DNA from: Bacteroidota bacterium
GTDB lineage: Bacteria > Bacteroidota > Bacteroidia > AKYH767-A > JAHEYN01
Length of the DNA stretch: 46,109 nucleotides
Assembly: GCA_947448795.1 (NCBI GenBank)
Contig: CANFOZ010000017.1
Span: forward strand, 1-46,109
Reading direction: 5' to 3'
Shown: positions 18,363 through 26,666 of the stretch, piece after piece
Position numbering within the stretch: position 1 is the stretch's first letter
How the letters are laid out: every line of letters starts with the position of its first letter
Notes under the pieces: model-generated
Told to the model about the DNA's origin: nothing
The model's input: the letters and a program-made list of their open reading frames with translations, nothing else
Databases searched by the model: none
Position numbers and translations under genes: made by a program

Positions 18363-19987
18363 AGGATAAGCTCTTTGACTTCATCGTAGTTGGCTCTGGA
18401 TGCACGGGAGCTATGGCTGCGCAAACCTTGGTGGAACATGGCGCAAAGGTGCTTATGTTAGATGTTGGTAAAAAAGACGAGCGCTATAAACAGGTAATAC
18501 CCGATCTTGATTTTACCTCTATTCGCGAACAAAAAAACGATCAACACCGTATTTTTTTAGGTGATGATTTTGAGGGTATACCTACACCGGGAGTCAAGAC
18601 GGGTGCGCAGTTGACGCCGCCACGTCGATACCTTATGGAGGGTGTTTCGCGTTGGTTGCCCTTGCTATCAGATACTTTTTTTCCTATGGAATCGCTTGCC
18701 TATGGTGGGCTAGGCGGGGGCTGGGGCTTGGGTTGCTGCGTTTTTTCAGATGCTGAGTTACAGCAATCCGGCATGGATTCTCAACGCATGGCGGAGGCTT
18801 ATCAAACCGTTTCGCGCCGCATAGGAATTGCATCGGCCAGTGACGACGCGTTGCCGTTTACCTCAGGCCCTTTAAAGGATGTTATGCCCGCCATCGAAAT
18901 AGATCGTGGTTCTTCGCGTCTTCTGAGTACTTATAAAAAACAAAAGAAAGGTTTCAATAGTCGTGGTTTCTATATGGGAAAGCCCGCACTGGCCTTGCTT
19001 ACCGAAGACAAAGGCGATCGCAAGAAGCTAGATTATCAAGACATGGAATTTTATAGTGATGCAAAAAAAAGCGCCTATCGTCCATGGATAACGGTTGATG
19101 AATTAAAAAAGCACAACAACTTCACGTATGTATCCGAATGCTTGGTGATGCGTTACGCGGAGCTCGGTGATGCGGTTTCTGTTTCTGGAATACATACTGA
19201 AACTGGCGCTAATATTGAGTTTAAAGCCCGTAAGTTACTGCTTGCTCCAGGTGTATTAGGAACCGCTCGAATTGTTTTGCGCTCAGCGAATGCAGTTGAT
19301 CAGCGCTTGCCTTTGCTATCCAACCCATACTGTTATGTTCCCTGCATTCAGCCGCGTTTTTTAGGCAGCGCGATGGATCGTCACACTACGGGCATGGCAC
19401 AGCTTTCTTTGTTTCACGATCCACGTGGAGATCAGTCGGATGTGGGCATGGCATCTATATACAGCTATCGATCCTTGATGCTCTTTCGGGTGATGGAGCA
19501 AGCGCCGCTAGCTTTTCGTGATTCCCGCAAATTGTTTCAGTACTTGTTGCCGGCTATAAAAATCATGGGCATTCACCACACTGAAAAACCAGGTGATCAG
19601 AAGTATCTTCAGTTGCAAAAGGCTTCAACCTATAGTGGCGATAGTTTAAAAGCGGTATATATTCTTTCAGAAACTGAAAATCAGAAGGTGCTTAGTCGTG
19701 AGCAGTCTTTTGTAAAAGCGATGCGCAGCTTGGGTTGTTATGCATTAAGTAAAATAGACCCGGGTCACGGTTCAAGCATTCACTATGCGGGCACACTGCC
19801 TTTTTCAGAGAAAGAGGGAATGTTCACCCTTGCAAAAGATGGTCGTTTGCATGGATCGAAAAGCGTGTATGTAGCCGATGGATCTGGCTTTCGTTTCTTG
19901 CCGGCTAAAGGTTTGACGTTGTCCCTCATGGCCAATGCGCATGCTGTGGCTAAGGGATTATTAAACACTGAATCAGTTCATCGATAA
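18359..19987 (+). CDS. GMC-type FAD-dependent oxidoreductase
   Basis: 542 aa; N-term FDFIVVGSGCTGAMAAQTLVEHGAKVLMLDVG (Rossmann GxGxxG), YGGLGGGWGLGC, LLLAPGVLGTARIVLRS, C-term HGSKSVYVADGSGFRFLPAKGLTLSLMANAHAVAKGLL. Confidence 0.85.
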   Translation: MKDKLFDFIVVGSGCTGAMAAQTLVEHGAKVLMLDVGKKDERYKQVIPDLDFTSIREQKNDQHRIFLGDDFEGIPTPGVKTGAQLTPPRRYLMEGVSRWLPLLSDTFFPMESLAYGGLGGGWGLGCCVFSDAELQQSGMDSQRMAEAYQTVSRRIGIASASDDALPFTSGPLKDVMPAIEIDRGSSRLLSTYKKQKKGFNSRGFYMGKPALALLTEDKGDRKKLDYQDMEFYSDAKKSAYRPWITVDELKKHNNFTYVSECLVMRYAELGDAVSVSGIHTETGANIEFKARKLLLAPGVLGTARIVLRSANAVDQRLPLLSNPYCYVPCIQPRFLGSAMDRHTTGMAQLSLFHDPRGDQSDVGMASIYSYRSLMLFRVMEQAPLAFRDSRKLFQYLLPAIKIMGIHHTEKPGDQKYLQLQKASTYSGDSLKAVYILSETENQKVLSREQSFVKAMRSLGCYALSKIDPGHGSSIHYAGTLPFSEKEGMFTLAKDGRLHGSKSVYVADGSGFRFLPAKGLTLSLMANAHAVAKGLLNTESVHR

Positions 19988-19991
19988 AGAC

Positions 19992-20849
19992 ATGTACGGA
20001 AAGGTAATTATAAGTGGAGCCAGTGGATTTATAGGAGGCCATTTGGTGCGCCATTTTCTTGCTAAAGGATGGACCGTGATTGCGCTCGTTCGGGTATTTC
20101 CTTCTAAACCATTGAAGGACGTGGAGTATCGCTTATACGATTTGCTTCAGGCGCCCGCTGTTGATTTGTTTAGAGAAGCGGCGTATTTTATTCATGCGGC
20201 CTATCTGCCCAACAATTTTGATTGCAATGTTACAGGCGCGAAGCAATTGTTGGCTTGCAGTCGTCAAGCTAGTTTGCGTCGCAATGTGTTTATATCTAGC
20301 TTCTCATCATCTGTTGATTCCGAATCGCTTTACGGTCGTCAAAAGTATGCCATAGAGCAGCTTTTTTGTAGGGATACAGACACGATTGTTCGTCCCGGTG
20401 CGGTTTTAGGCGATGGTGGTTTGTTTAGCAAAATGAATGCGCATATAGCGGCCGGAAAACGCATTCCATTGATACAAGGTGGAAGGCAGCCCATGCAAAC
20501 CATTGCTGTTGATGATCTTTGCTTGGCGATCGAGCATATTCTTTTAAAAGACCTGTCAGGCGTGTTTAGTGTTGCAGAGCCGGAGTCCTTAACCTATAAG
20601 GAATTTTTTCTCTTATTGGCAGCAATGAATAGTCTTTCGGCTCGCTTTCTGAAGGTCCCTTATCGCTTGTTAGATATGCTTCTTTGGGTGTCAGAAAGCC
20701 TAGGGTTTCATTTGCCTGTCGGGCGCGAAAATCTTAGGGGTTTGATCGCTTTACGTTACCGCGAAACGAAAGGCGATTTACACCGACTTGGTATAGTCAT
20801 TAAGGATTGCAAAGCTTCGTTGGAGGCCTTGTTTAGCAATACTAAATAA
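19992..20849 (+). CDS. NAD(P)-dependent epimerase/dehydratase (extended SDR)
   Basis: 285 aa; VIISGASGFIGGHLVRHFLAKGW, SLYGRQKYAIEQLF (YxxxK), TIVRPGAVLGDGG. Confidence 0.88.
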   Translation: MYGKVIISGASGFIGGHLVRHFLAKGWTVIALVRVFPSKPLKDVEYRLYDLLQAPAVDLFREAAYFIHAAYLPNNFDCNVTGAKQLLACSRQASLRRNVFISSFSSSVDSESLYGRQKYAIEQLFCRDTDTIVRPGAVLGDGGLFSKMNAHIAAGKRIPLIQGGRQPMQTIAVDDLCLAIEHILLKDLSGVFSVAEPESLTYKEFFLLLAAMNSLSARFLKVPYRLLDMLLWVSESLGFHLPVGRENLRGLIALRYRETKGDLHRLGIVIKDCKASLEALFSNTK

Positions 20850-20856
20850 GTCTATT

Positions 20857-22617
20857 TTAGGCCTTGAGTGGATCCAAACTTTTTTCGTCACCCGGTTTGG
20901 CCACCACATAATTACCCATCACAAGATAATCCATATCTGCTCGCTCGAAGCTATCAATAGCGTCGTATGGTGAGCAAACGATGGGTTCTCCCTTGATGTT
21001 AAAAGACGTGTTGATGAGCACAGAGTAGCCTGTTTCTTTTTTGAATGCGGTAAGCAAAGCATGCATCTCTGGGTTCTCTTCCTTGTTAACGGTTTGTATT
21101 CGAACAGAATTGTCAACATGGGTTATGCCAGGCAGTTTTCCAAGCATTTCGGGCTTCACATTGTACACCATGAGCATGAATGGATTTGGGAAGTCCGAGT
21201 CAAAATACAATCCACAGTCTTCTTCGAGCACGATAGCAGCAAACGGTCTGAATCCTTCACGAAACTTCACACGAGCATTCAGCGTGTCTTTCATTGTCTC
21301 GATTGTCGGACTGGCTATGATGCTACGGTTGCCGAGGGCGCGTGGACCGAATTCGAGTTTGCCTTGGAACCATCCGAGGATTTTTCCTTCGGCAAGTTTT
21401 TTAGCGGCGAACTCATAGTTTAGGGGCGACTGCAGATATGGAAGGGTATGTTTCTTTAGCTCAGTCTCGTATTCGTTGGTGTTGTAACTTGGACCGTAGA
21501 AAGCCGTTTTCATAACAAACTTGCGTTTGCGATTGAGTATAGCATGGTTTAGGTACAAGGCGCTGCCGATAGTTGTTCCGCTATCGCCAGCTGCGGGTTG
21601 TATATAAATATTTTTAAAGAGGCCCGACTTAGCAATAAGTCCGTTGGCAACGCTGTTTAAGGCAACGCCCCCTGCCATACAAAGGTTTTCAGAGTTGGTT
21701 TTCTTTTTAAGGTAGGCCGCTGCATGAAGAAAGAAATCCTCAATGATGTGTTGCGCTGCTGCTGCTACATTAAGTTCATGCTCTGTCCAATCTTTCCCTT
21801 CTGTTTTCGAAGGACCAAAAAGATTTTCGAATTTCTTTGTCACACCGGTTTTGCGCGTATAGTGGTAGCAGAAGTAACTCATGTCGAGACGAAACCCGCC
21901 ATCGGATGTGAACGTGATGAGTTTCTTCATCATTTCGTATTCGGGGGTGTCGGGATTGCCATACGATGCAAGGCCCATTAATTTTCCTGGACCAGAAATA
22001 AGCTTGAAGCCCAGATGTCTAGATATCGCTTGGTAAAAAGCGCCGATAGAGTGCGGTGTTTCAACAGTCGCGAGTTTATTGATTTGATTTCCTCGTCCAT
22101 GTGCAAGCATGCAGGTGGTCCATTCGCCAGCGCCATCTACAGTAAAGATTGCGGCATCTTCGTGTTCGGATGAAAAGAACGAGCTAGCAGCATGGCAGAG
22201 GTGATGTTCGAGAAGGTGGAACTTGAACTTTGGTTTCTTGCTTTCAGGAAACAAGCGTTCTAGTGTTTGCGGCAGTTTACGCATATCACCTAGGTAGTTT
22301 AGCATTCCCAAGTTTTCTTCTACCGTAAAACTTTTCTGCTCCATCAAAAGTTGTGGCAGTTTATCCCAATACTTAAGCATGAATACGGGAATCTTTGAAT
22401 ACGAAATAGACGGTTTCCAAAAAAAGGTGACATGGTCAATATCACTCAGTTTAAGGTTGCCGTATTTTAAACACTCGGCGATGCCCATGACTGGAATCCT
22501 GCCATCGTGCTTTTTACGATTTAATCGTTCTTCTTCGACAGCGAATACTACTTCGTCGTCAATGATAAGCGCCGCAGCCGAGTCGTGTCCGAAACAGTTG
22601 AATCCTAATATATTCAT
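20857..22617 (-). CDS. Carbamoyltransferase (NodU/CmcH family)
   Basis: 586 aa; MNILGFNCFGHDSAAALIIDDEVVFAVEEERLNRKKHD, EHHLCHAASSFFSSEHEDAAIFTVDGAGEWTT, CMAGGVALNSVANG, QGKLEFGPRALGNRSIIASP. Confidence 0.96.
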   Translation of the reverse strand: MNILGFNCFGHDSAAALIIDDEVVFAVEEERLNRKKHDGRIPVMGIAECLKYGNLKLSDIDHVTFFWKPSISYSKIPVFMLKYWDKLPQLLMEQKSFTVEENLGMLNYLGDMRKLPQTLERLFPESKKPKFKFHLLEHHLCHAASSFFSSEHEDAAIFTVDGAGEWTTCMLAHGRGNQINKLATVETPHSIGAFYQAISRHLGFKLISGPGKLMGLASYGNPDTPEYEMMKKLITFTSDGGFRLDMSYFCYHYTRKTGVTKKFENLFGPSKTEGKDWTEHELNVAAAAQHIIEDFFLHAAAYLKKKTNSENLCMAGGVALNSVANGLIAKSGLFKNIYIQPAAGDSGTTIGSALYLNHAILNRKRKFVMKTAFYGPSYNTNEYETELKKHTLPYLQSPLNYEFAAKKLAEGKILGWFQGKLEFGPRALGNRSIIASPTIETMKDTLNARVKFREGFRPFAAIVLEEDCGLYFDSDFPNPFMLMVYNVKPEMLGKLPGITHVDNSVRIQTVNKEENPEMHALLTAFKKETGYSVLINTSFNIKGEPIVCSPYDAIDSFERADMDYLVMGNYVVAKPGDEKSLDPLKA

Positions 22618-22639
22618 TAGTGTTTTCTCTTAAAAGAAA

Positions 22640-24697
22640 TTAATTGCCTTGTAATCCTTTTTTTGATACCTCTAGATTGCCTTTCAGTTGGCGATGGTCG
22701 GGGTTGTGCTTTAAGCCGGTTTCGCATGCCGTTATGGCTTCATTCCACTTGTGAAGCTCGTTGTATGAGCAGCAGATATTGTTGTATGCTGCATCCCAAT
22801 TTGGTTTCAGTAGCAAGGCTTGTTCACACATTTTTATACAGTCCTCGTAGCGACGGGCATTGTAATACTGCAGACTTAGATTAAGATAGGCTTCAGGAGT
22901 GTGTGCAGTATTTACAAGCTTCTCAGCGGCTTCAAGAGGAGATTGAAGTCCACCGGGTGTGGCTAATAATTCATTCATCAGGTTCTGTGAAGAAATATGA
23001 CCTGGGGCCAACTGAAGTGCTTGCTGCGCCATTCCTAATGCCTCTTGATAACGACCGCAGTTTTTTAGGTAATTACCATAAAAGTAATAACTCTCCGGGT
23101 TGTTGGCATCGAGTGCAATGGATTGTTTGAAATGCACTTCAGCCTCGGCTTTGTTGCCCATGGCGTTTTTCAATATGCCTAAGTTGGTTTGTAGGTAAGA
23201 GTAGTTAGGAACATAAACAAGGGCGCGGTTGAAATAGTTTAGTGCTTCCTGATATTCTCCTTTACGCATTTTTGCTAAGCCGTAGTTCATTAGTCCACGT
23301 CCGTTTTGTGGGCTTTTTATAGTTACATCGTACCATAAACCATCTTCGTTGTTCCACACTTTGTTGCGTTGATAGGTTCCGTAACAATGCGCAGCGATGA
23401 GCAAACCGCCGAGCATTAGAACTGCAGCACGAGTGCTTGAAGATTGCATAATTTTGTGTTCTTTGTCGGTCAAAAAAAGTGCTATGGACCAAGTCACCGC
23501 CAGCATCAATCCAACGAATGGGAAAAAGATACGGTGGTCGTTGAGTACCTCTGCCAGTGGCATAAAGCTAGAAGTCGGTGCCAAAGCTAAAAGAAACCAA
23601 ATAAGACCAAAGCTGATGGGACGGGTTCGTGCATCATTCGAGGTTCTTACAATAGTATAAATCATACCGATTAGGAAGGCTGTGCCCACGATGACGCGGT
23701 CGTCAAAGATGTTGCGAATAGGAGTCCAGTCTGTGTCTGCGCTTAGACCTGTTGGAAGGAAGAACGTCAAAAAGTAGTGAACAATTACAAAGGTCTGTGT
23801 TTGCAGGTAGGTGAGGCGGTCGACACCGCCACCGGTCCACAAAGGAGGCAGCATGTGTATGATGAAATACACCAATGCGATGCAAATAGCAATAACAGGC
23901 AAAACACGCACAAAGGTATGACTAAGTGCTGAGCGGTTTTTTGATGAAAATAATTCACCAATAGACATCTTCTTTTCAAAGAAAAGGATGTAGAAAAACA
24001 ACAATGGCGCAAAGATCATAGCGGGTTCTTTTACGAACATGCCGATGATGATCGGTATAAGATAAAGGTAGTATTTACGAGATATAGCGGAATACATATA
24101 CATCGCGAAGCCAATGATTACGGCTACTGTGGATAGCGAATCGGTACGCGAGATGATGTAATTAATTGTTTCCGCGTTCGATGTAAGGACACCATACCAG
24201 AGCGCACCGAACAGCGCGAAATATTTGTTCCAGTGGTGTTTGTGGGCGAGGTTGAAAATCTTGTAGAAAATAAAATACATCAGCACGAGCTGAAGTAAGT
24301 ACCAGATGAAAGTGGAGAGGTGGAAATAAAACGTTGAATTGAATCCATCACCACTCAATTTTTGACCAATCCAATAGTCGATAGCCAAGGTTGTTGTGGT
24401 CATCGGTCGATATGCTTGGTTTGCTGGCAATGAGCTACCGGTGGTTACATCTTTAAAGAAACGCGGGATATTGCCTATGTCACGAATATAGAGGTTGTTA
24501 CAAATGGTATGCGTATCGTCGAAGTGGAACTCGTTTTTGAAGTGGTTGCTATACGCCAATGTAACCACAGCAAGCATCAGAAAGATGTATTTCATCATTC
24601 CGAGGTGTGTTTTTAATTCTTCTTTTTGCTCTTCACTTTTGTTATTAGAAAACAAGCGGATGATGTTTTCAGCAAAGATGGATGTGTTCTTTTCCAT
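22640..24697 (-). CDS. Polytopic GT-C-like membrane protein with C-terminal TPRs (TMTC-like architecture)
   Basis: 685 aa; NHFKNEFHFDDTHTICNNLYIRDI and AYRPMTTTTLAIDYWIGQ, many TM segments, then TPRs (GRGLMNYGLAKMRKGEYQEALNYFNRALVYVPNYSYLQTNLGILKNAMGNKAEAEVHFKQSIALDANNPESYY...). Confidence 0.87.
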   Translation of the reverse strand: MEKNTSIFAENIIRLFSNNKSEEQKEELKTHLGMMKYIFLMLAVVTLAYSNHFKNEFHFDDTHTICNNLYIRDIGNIPRFFKDVTTGSSLPANQAYRPMTTTTLAIDYWIGQKLSGDGFNSTFYFHLSTFIWYLLQLVLMYFIFYKIFNLAHKHHWNKYFALFGALWYGVLTSNAETINYIISRTDSLSTVAVIIGFAMYMYSAISRKYYLYLIPIIIGMFVKEPAMIFAPLLFFYILFFEKKMSIGELFSSKNRSALSHTFVRVLPVIAICIALVYFIIHMLPPLWTGGGVDRLTYLQTQTFVIVHYFLTFFLPTGLSADTDWTPIRNIFDDRVIVGTAFLIGMIYTIVRTSNDARTRPISFGLIWFLLALAPTSSFMPLAEVLNDHRIFFPFVGLMLAVTWSIALFLTDKEHKIMQSSSTRAAVLMLGGLLIAAHCYGTYQRNKVWNNEDGLWYDVTIKSPQNGRGLMNYGLAKMRKGEYQEALNYFNRALVYVPNYSYLQTNLGILKNAMGNKAEAEVHFKQSIALDANNPESYYFYGNYLKNCGRYQEALGMAQQALQLAPGHISSQNLMNELLATPGGLQSPLEAAEKLVNTAHTPEAYLNLSLQYYNARRYEDCIKMCEQALLLKPNWDAAYNNICCSYNELHKWNEAITACETGLKHNPDHRQLKGNLEVSKKGLQGN

Positions 24698-24699
24698 GA

Positions 24700-25608
24700 T
24701 TAAGCGGAGATAATGAGTTTGGCGATGGATTGAGTATCAAGTCCAGATTGTTTTTGATGAAAAGCTTGGTCGCCATAGATCTGACCTGGATACCCCTGGG
24801 CATGCAATGTTGTAATGCTATCAGTAGCAATATTTAGCTTCGCAAAATGATAGAGGAATTGTTGCGCAAGACCACCTTGTGCTACGTGTTCTTCTAAAAG
24901 TATAATCCGCTTGCTCTGTTTAATCGAATCAATGAGTTGCTGCGGAATGCTGCGGAATGGAAAACGGATAGCCGTAAAAAGGTCAATAGGGTCGGCTTTT
25001 TCATGCTGTTGCATTGCGGCTAGCACATTGTTAACCAAGGGCCCCATGGCAATAACAGTATGTTGAGCGCTTGTGCTTTTGTGCACGCATCGAAAAGCAT
25101 CGAAAAGCAGTTGCTCTGATGGCGCTTGTTTCCCTAAGCCTAGTCTAAGATAGGCAGGTCTTGACTCATTAACAATGGCGTGCATGGATGTTTCAAGATC
25201 CTCAATAAAGGCAGGTACATGACACGACATGTTTTGAAGCGGGGCAAGGCAGGCAATGTCTTCCAACGCATGATGCGAGGACCCCATGATGCCATACCCA
25301 TACCCACCTCCATTACCCACCAAAAAAACAGGTAGGTTATGCAAACAAACATCGTTTCGCGTTTGCTCTAAGCATCGATACACCACAAAGGGAGCGATGC
25401 TGTAGCAAAACACTTTGTAGCCACTGCGCGCCATGCCGGCTGCCATGCCCACCATGTTCTGTTCGGCCACGCCGGCATTGATGAAACGGTCACCCATCGA
25501 TTGCTGCAGGCTTTCAAGGGCGTTGTAGCCCAAGTCACCCGTCAGGAAAACGATGGATTCGTCTTTGGCTGCGTGTTGCTGAATGAGCTCCGCAAATTTT
25601 TTCCGCAT
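24700..25608 (-). CDS. Transketolase C-terminal half (pyrimidine-binding + C domains)
   Basis: 302 aa; VFLTGDLGYNALESLQQSMGDRFINAGVAEQNMVGMAAGMARSGYKVFCYSIAPFVVYRCLEQTRNDVC, IILLEEHVAQGGLAQQFL. Confidence 0.92.
   Translation of the reverse strand: MRKKFAELIQQHAAKDESIVFLTGDLGYNALESLQQSMGDRFINAGVAEQNMVGMAAGMARSGYKVFCYSIAPFVVYRCLEQTRNDVCLHNLPVFLVGNGGGYGYGIMGSSHHALEDIACLAPLQNMSCHVPAFIEDLETSMHAIVNESRPAYLRLGLGKQAPSEQLLFDAFRCVHKSTSAQHTVIAMGPLVNNVLAAMQQHEKADPIDLFTAIRFPFRSIPQQLIDSIKQSKRIILLEEHVAQGGLAQQFLYHFAKLNIATDSITTLHAQGYPGQIYGDQAFHQKQSGLDTQSIAKLIISA
24939..24958. repeat. 10-bp exact tandem duplication (GCTGCGGAAT x2)
   Basis: gctgcggaat|gctgcggaat inside the transketolase C-half gene. Confidence 0.85.
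25087..25106. repeat. 10-bp exact tandem duplication (GCATCGAAAA x2)
   Basis: gcatcgaaaa|gcatcgaaaa|gcag inside the transketolase C-half gene. Confidence 0.85.
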
Positions 25609-25642
25609 GTGCTCGGTGACAAATCAGTATTCGAAACAACAA

Positions 25643-26590
25643 TTACTTACCAGAGATCTTCTTGCAAACGTTCACGAAGTCGAAATCTTGGATATACGAC
25701 TTGGTACGCTGATAGATCTCATCCAATTGTTGTTTGCTTAGTTCTTTTCCAGTTTGGATGTTTACTTCTTCAGTTGGTATACGAACGGTACCCCATGGAT
25801 ACACTTCTTTCAATACTTCACCGTTCCAGCTTGGTACAGCTAAGGTTTTGCTGCTGCTAATTCCAGCTTTTTTAAGCACCGCAGAGAGCGTGCCGATTTT
25901 ATCCTTGATGATATCTTCATAGCGCACGATAAGGAAGTTTTTAGGATACTTCTCGGCGTATAATTTAGCAAAATACTGTGAGTTTACCCAGCCTGTCATG
26001 TAGTGAGCGATGGATAGTGGAACTGCGCGTTTGCTGGTGTCTCCGTATGCAGAGAAGGGGTTTCTCACAACGTGAAGAACATACCCATTGCCTTTGTAAT
26101 CTTCGATGATTTTATCGCCGTCAACACCGATGATTGGGCTATAACCCACATAGGCTTTTTCTTTCCCTGTGCGTTTGTAGTTTTTCCAAGCTTCGAAAGT
26201 TGCGCGGAAGAAGGCTTCCATAGCGTTTCCACGCGTAAGCGGTTTGCCTTTTAAAAATTTTACAAATTCGTTTTTACGGTTTTTGTCTGTCATTTGAAAG
26301 TCCGCGTCGCGAAACTTGCTTACGTATGGTGTTTTGCTGCGCACCTTGCCTTCCTCGTCAATAATCAGCTCGTACATCTCTTCCGCTGTCGCTGTGCTTG
26401 GGAATACAGGCCAGCGATATTTTAATGGATACATTGAACTCATAAAATCGTTCACGTATTTTGAACCGGGCTGCGACTCAAAAGGGTAAACAAAAAGTTC
26501 CGGATGCCCATCGAGTAAGCGATGTGTGGTGTTGCCGCCATTCTCATACATGGCCGAAAGCATGATAAATTTGAAGGTCTTTGGTGTCAT
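25643..26590 (-). CDS. Sulfotransferase family protein
   Basis: 315 aa; FIMLSAMYENGGNTTHRLLDGHPELFVYPFES (5'-PSB-like) and YVLHVVRNPFSAYGDTSKR (3'-PB-like), FLIVRYEDII. Confidence 0.82.
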   Translation of the reverse strand: MTPKTFKFIMLSAMYENGGNTTHRLLDGHPELFVYPFESQPGSKYVNDFMSSMYPLKYRWPVFPSTATAEEMYELIIDEEGKVRSKTPYVSKFRDADFQMTDKNRKNEFVKFLKGKPLTRGNAMEAFFRATFEAWKNYKRTGKEKAYVGYSPIIGVDGDKIIEDYKGNGYVLHVVRNPFSAYGDTSKRAVPLSIAHYMTGWVNSQYFAKLYAEKYPKNFLIVRYEDIIKDKIGTLSAVLKKAGISSSKTLAVPSWNGEVLKEVYPWGTVRIPTEEVNIQTGKELSKQQLDEIYQRTKSYIQDFDFVNVCKKISGK

Positions 26591-26625
26591 ACTGTGTGGA
26601 TGTGGTTAGTTTTTAATTCGGATGG

Positions 26626-26633
26626 TAAAAGTA
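26626..26633 (-). promoter_or_regulatory. Near-consensus -7 element (TACTTTTA) upstream of sulfotransferase
   Basis: TAAAAGTA on plus strand; TAnnTTTG with G replaced by A; lies in the 76-bp gap before the sulfotransferase gene. Confidence 0.3.
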
Positions 26634-26666
26634 CTTATTTTTTTGAGTCTAGTCCCTCTTTTTTGA

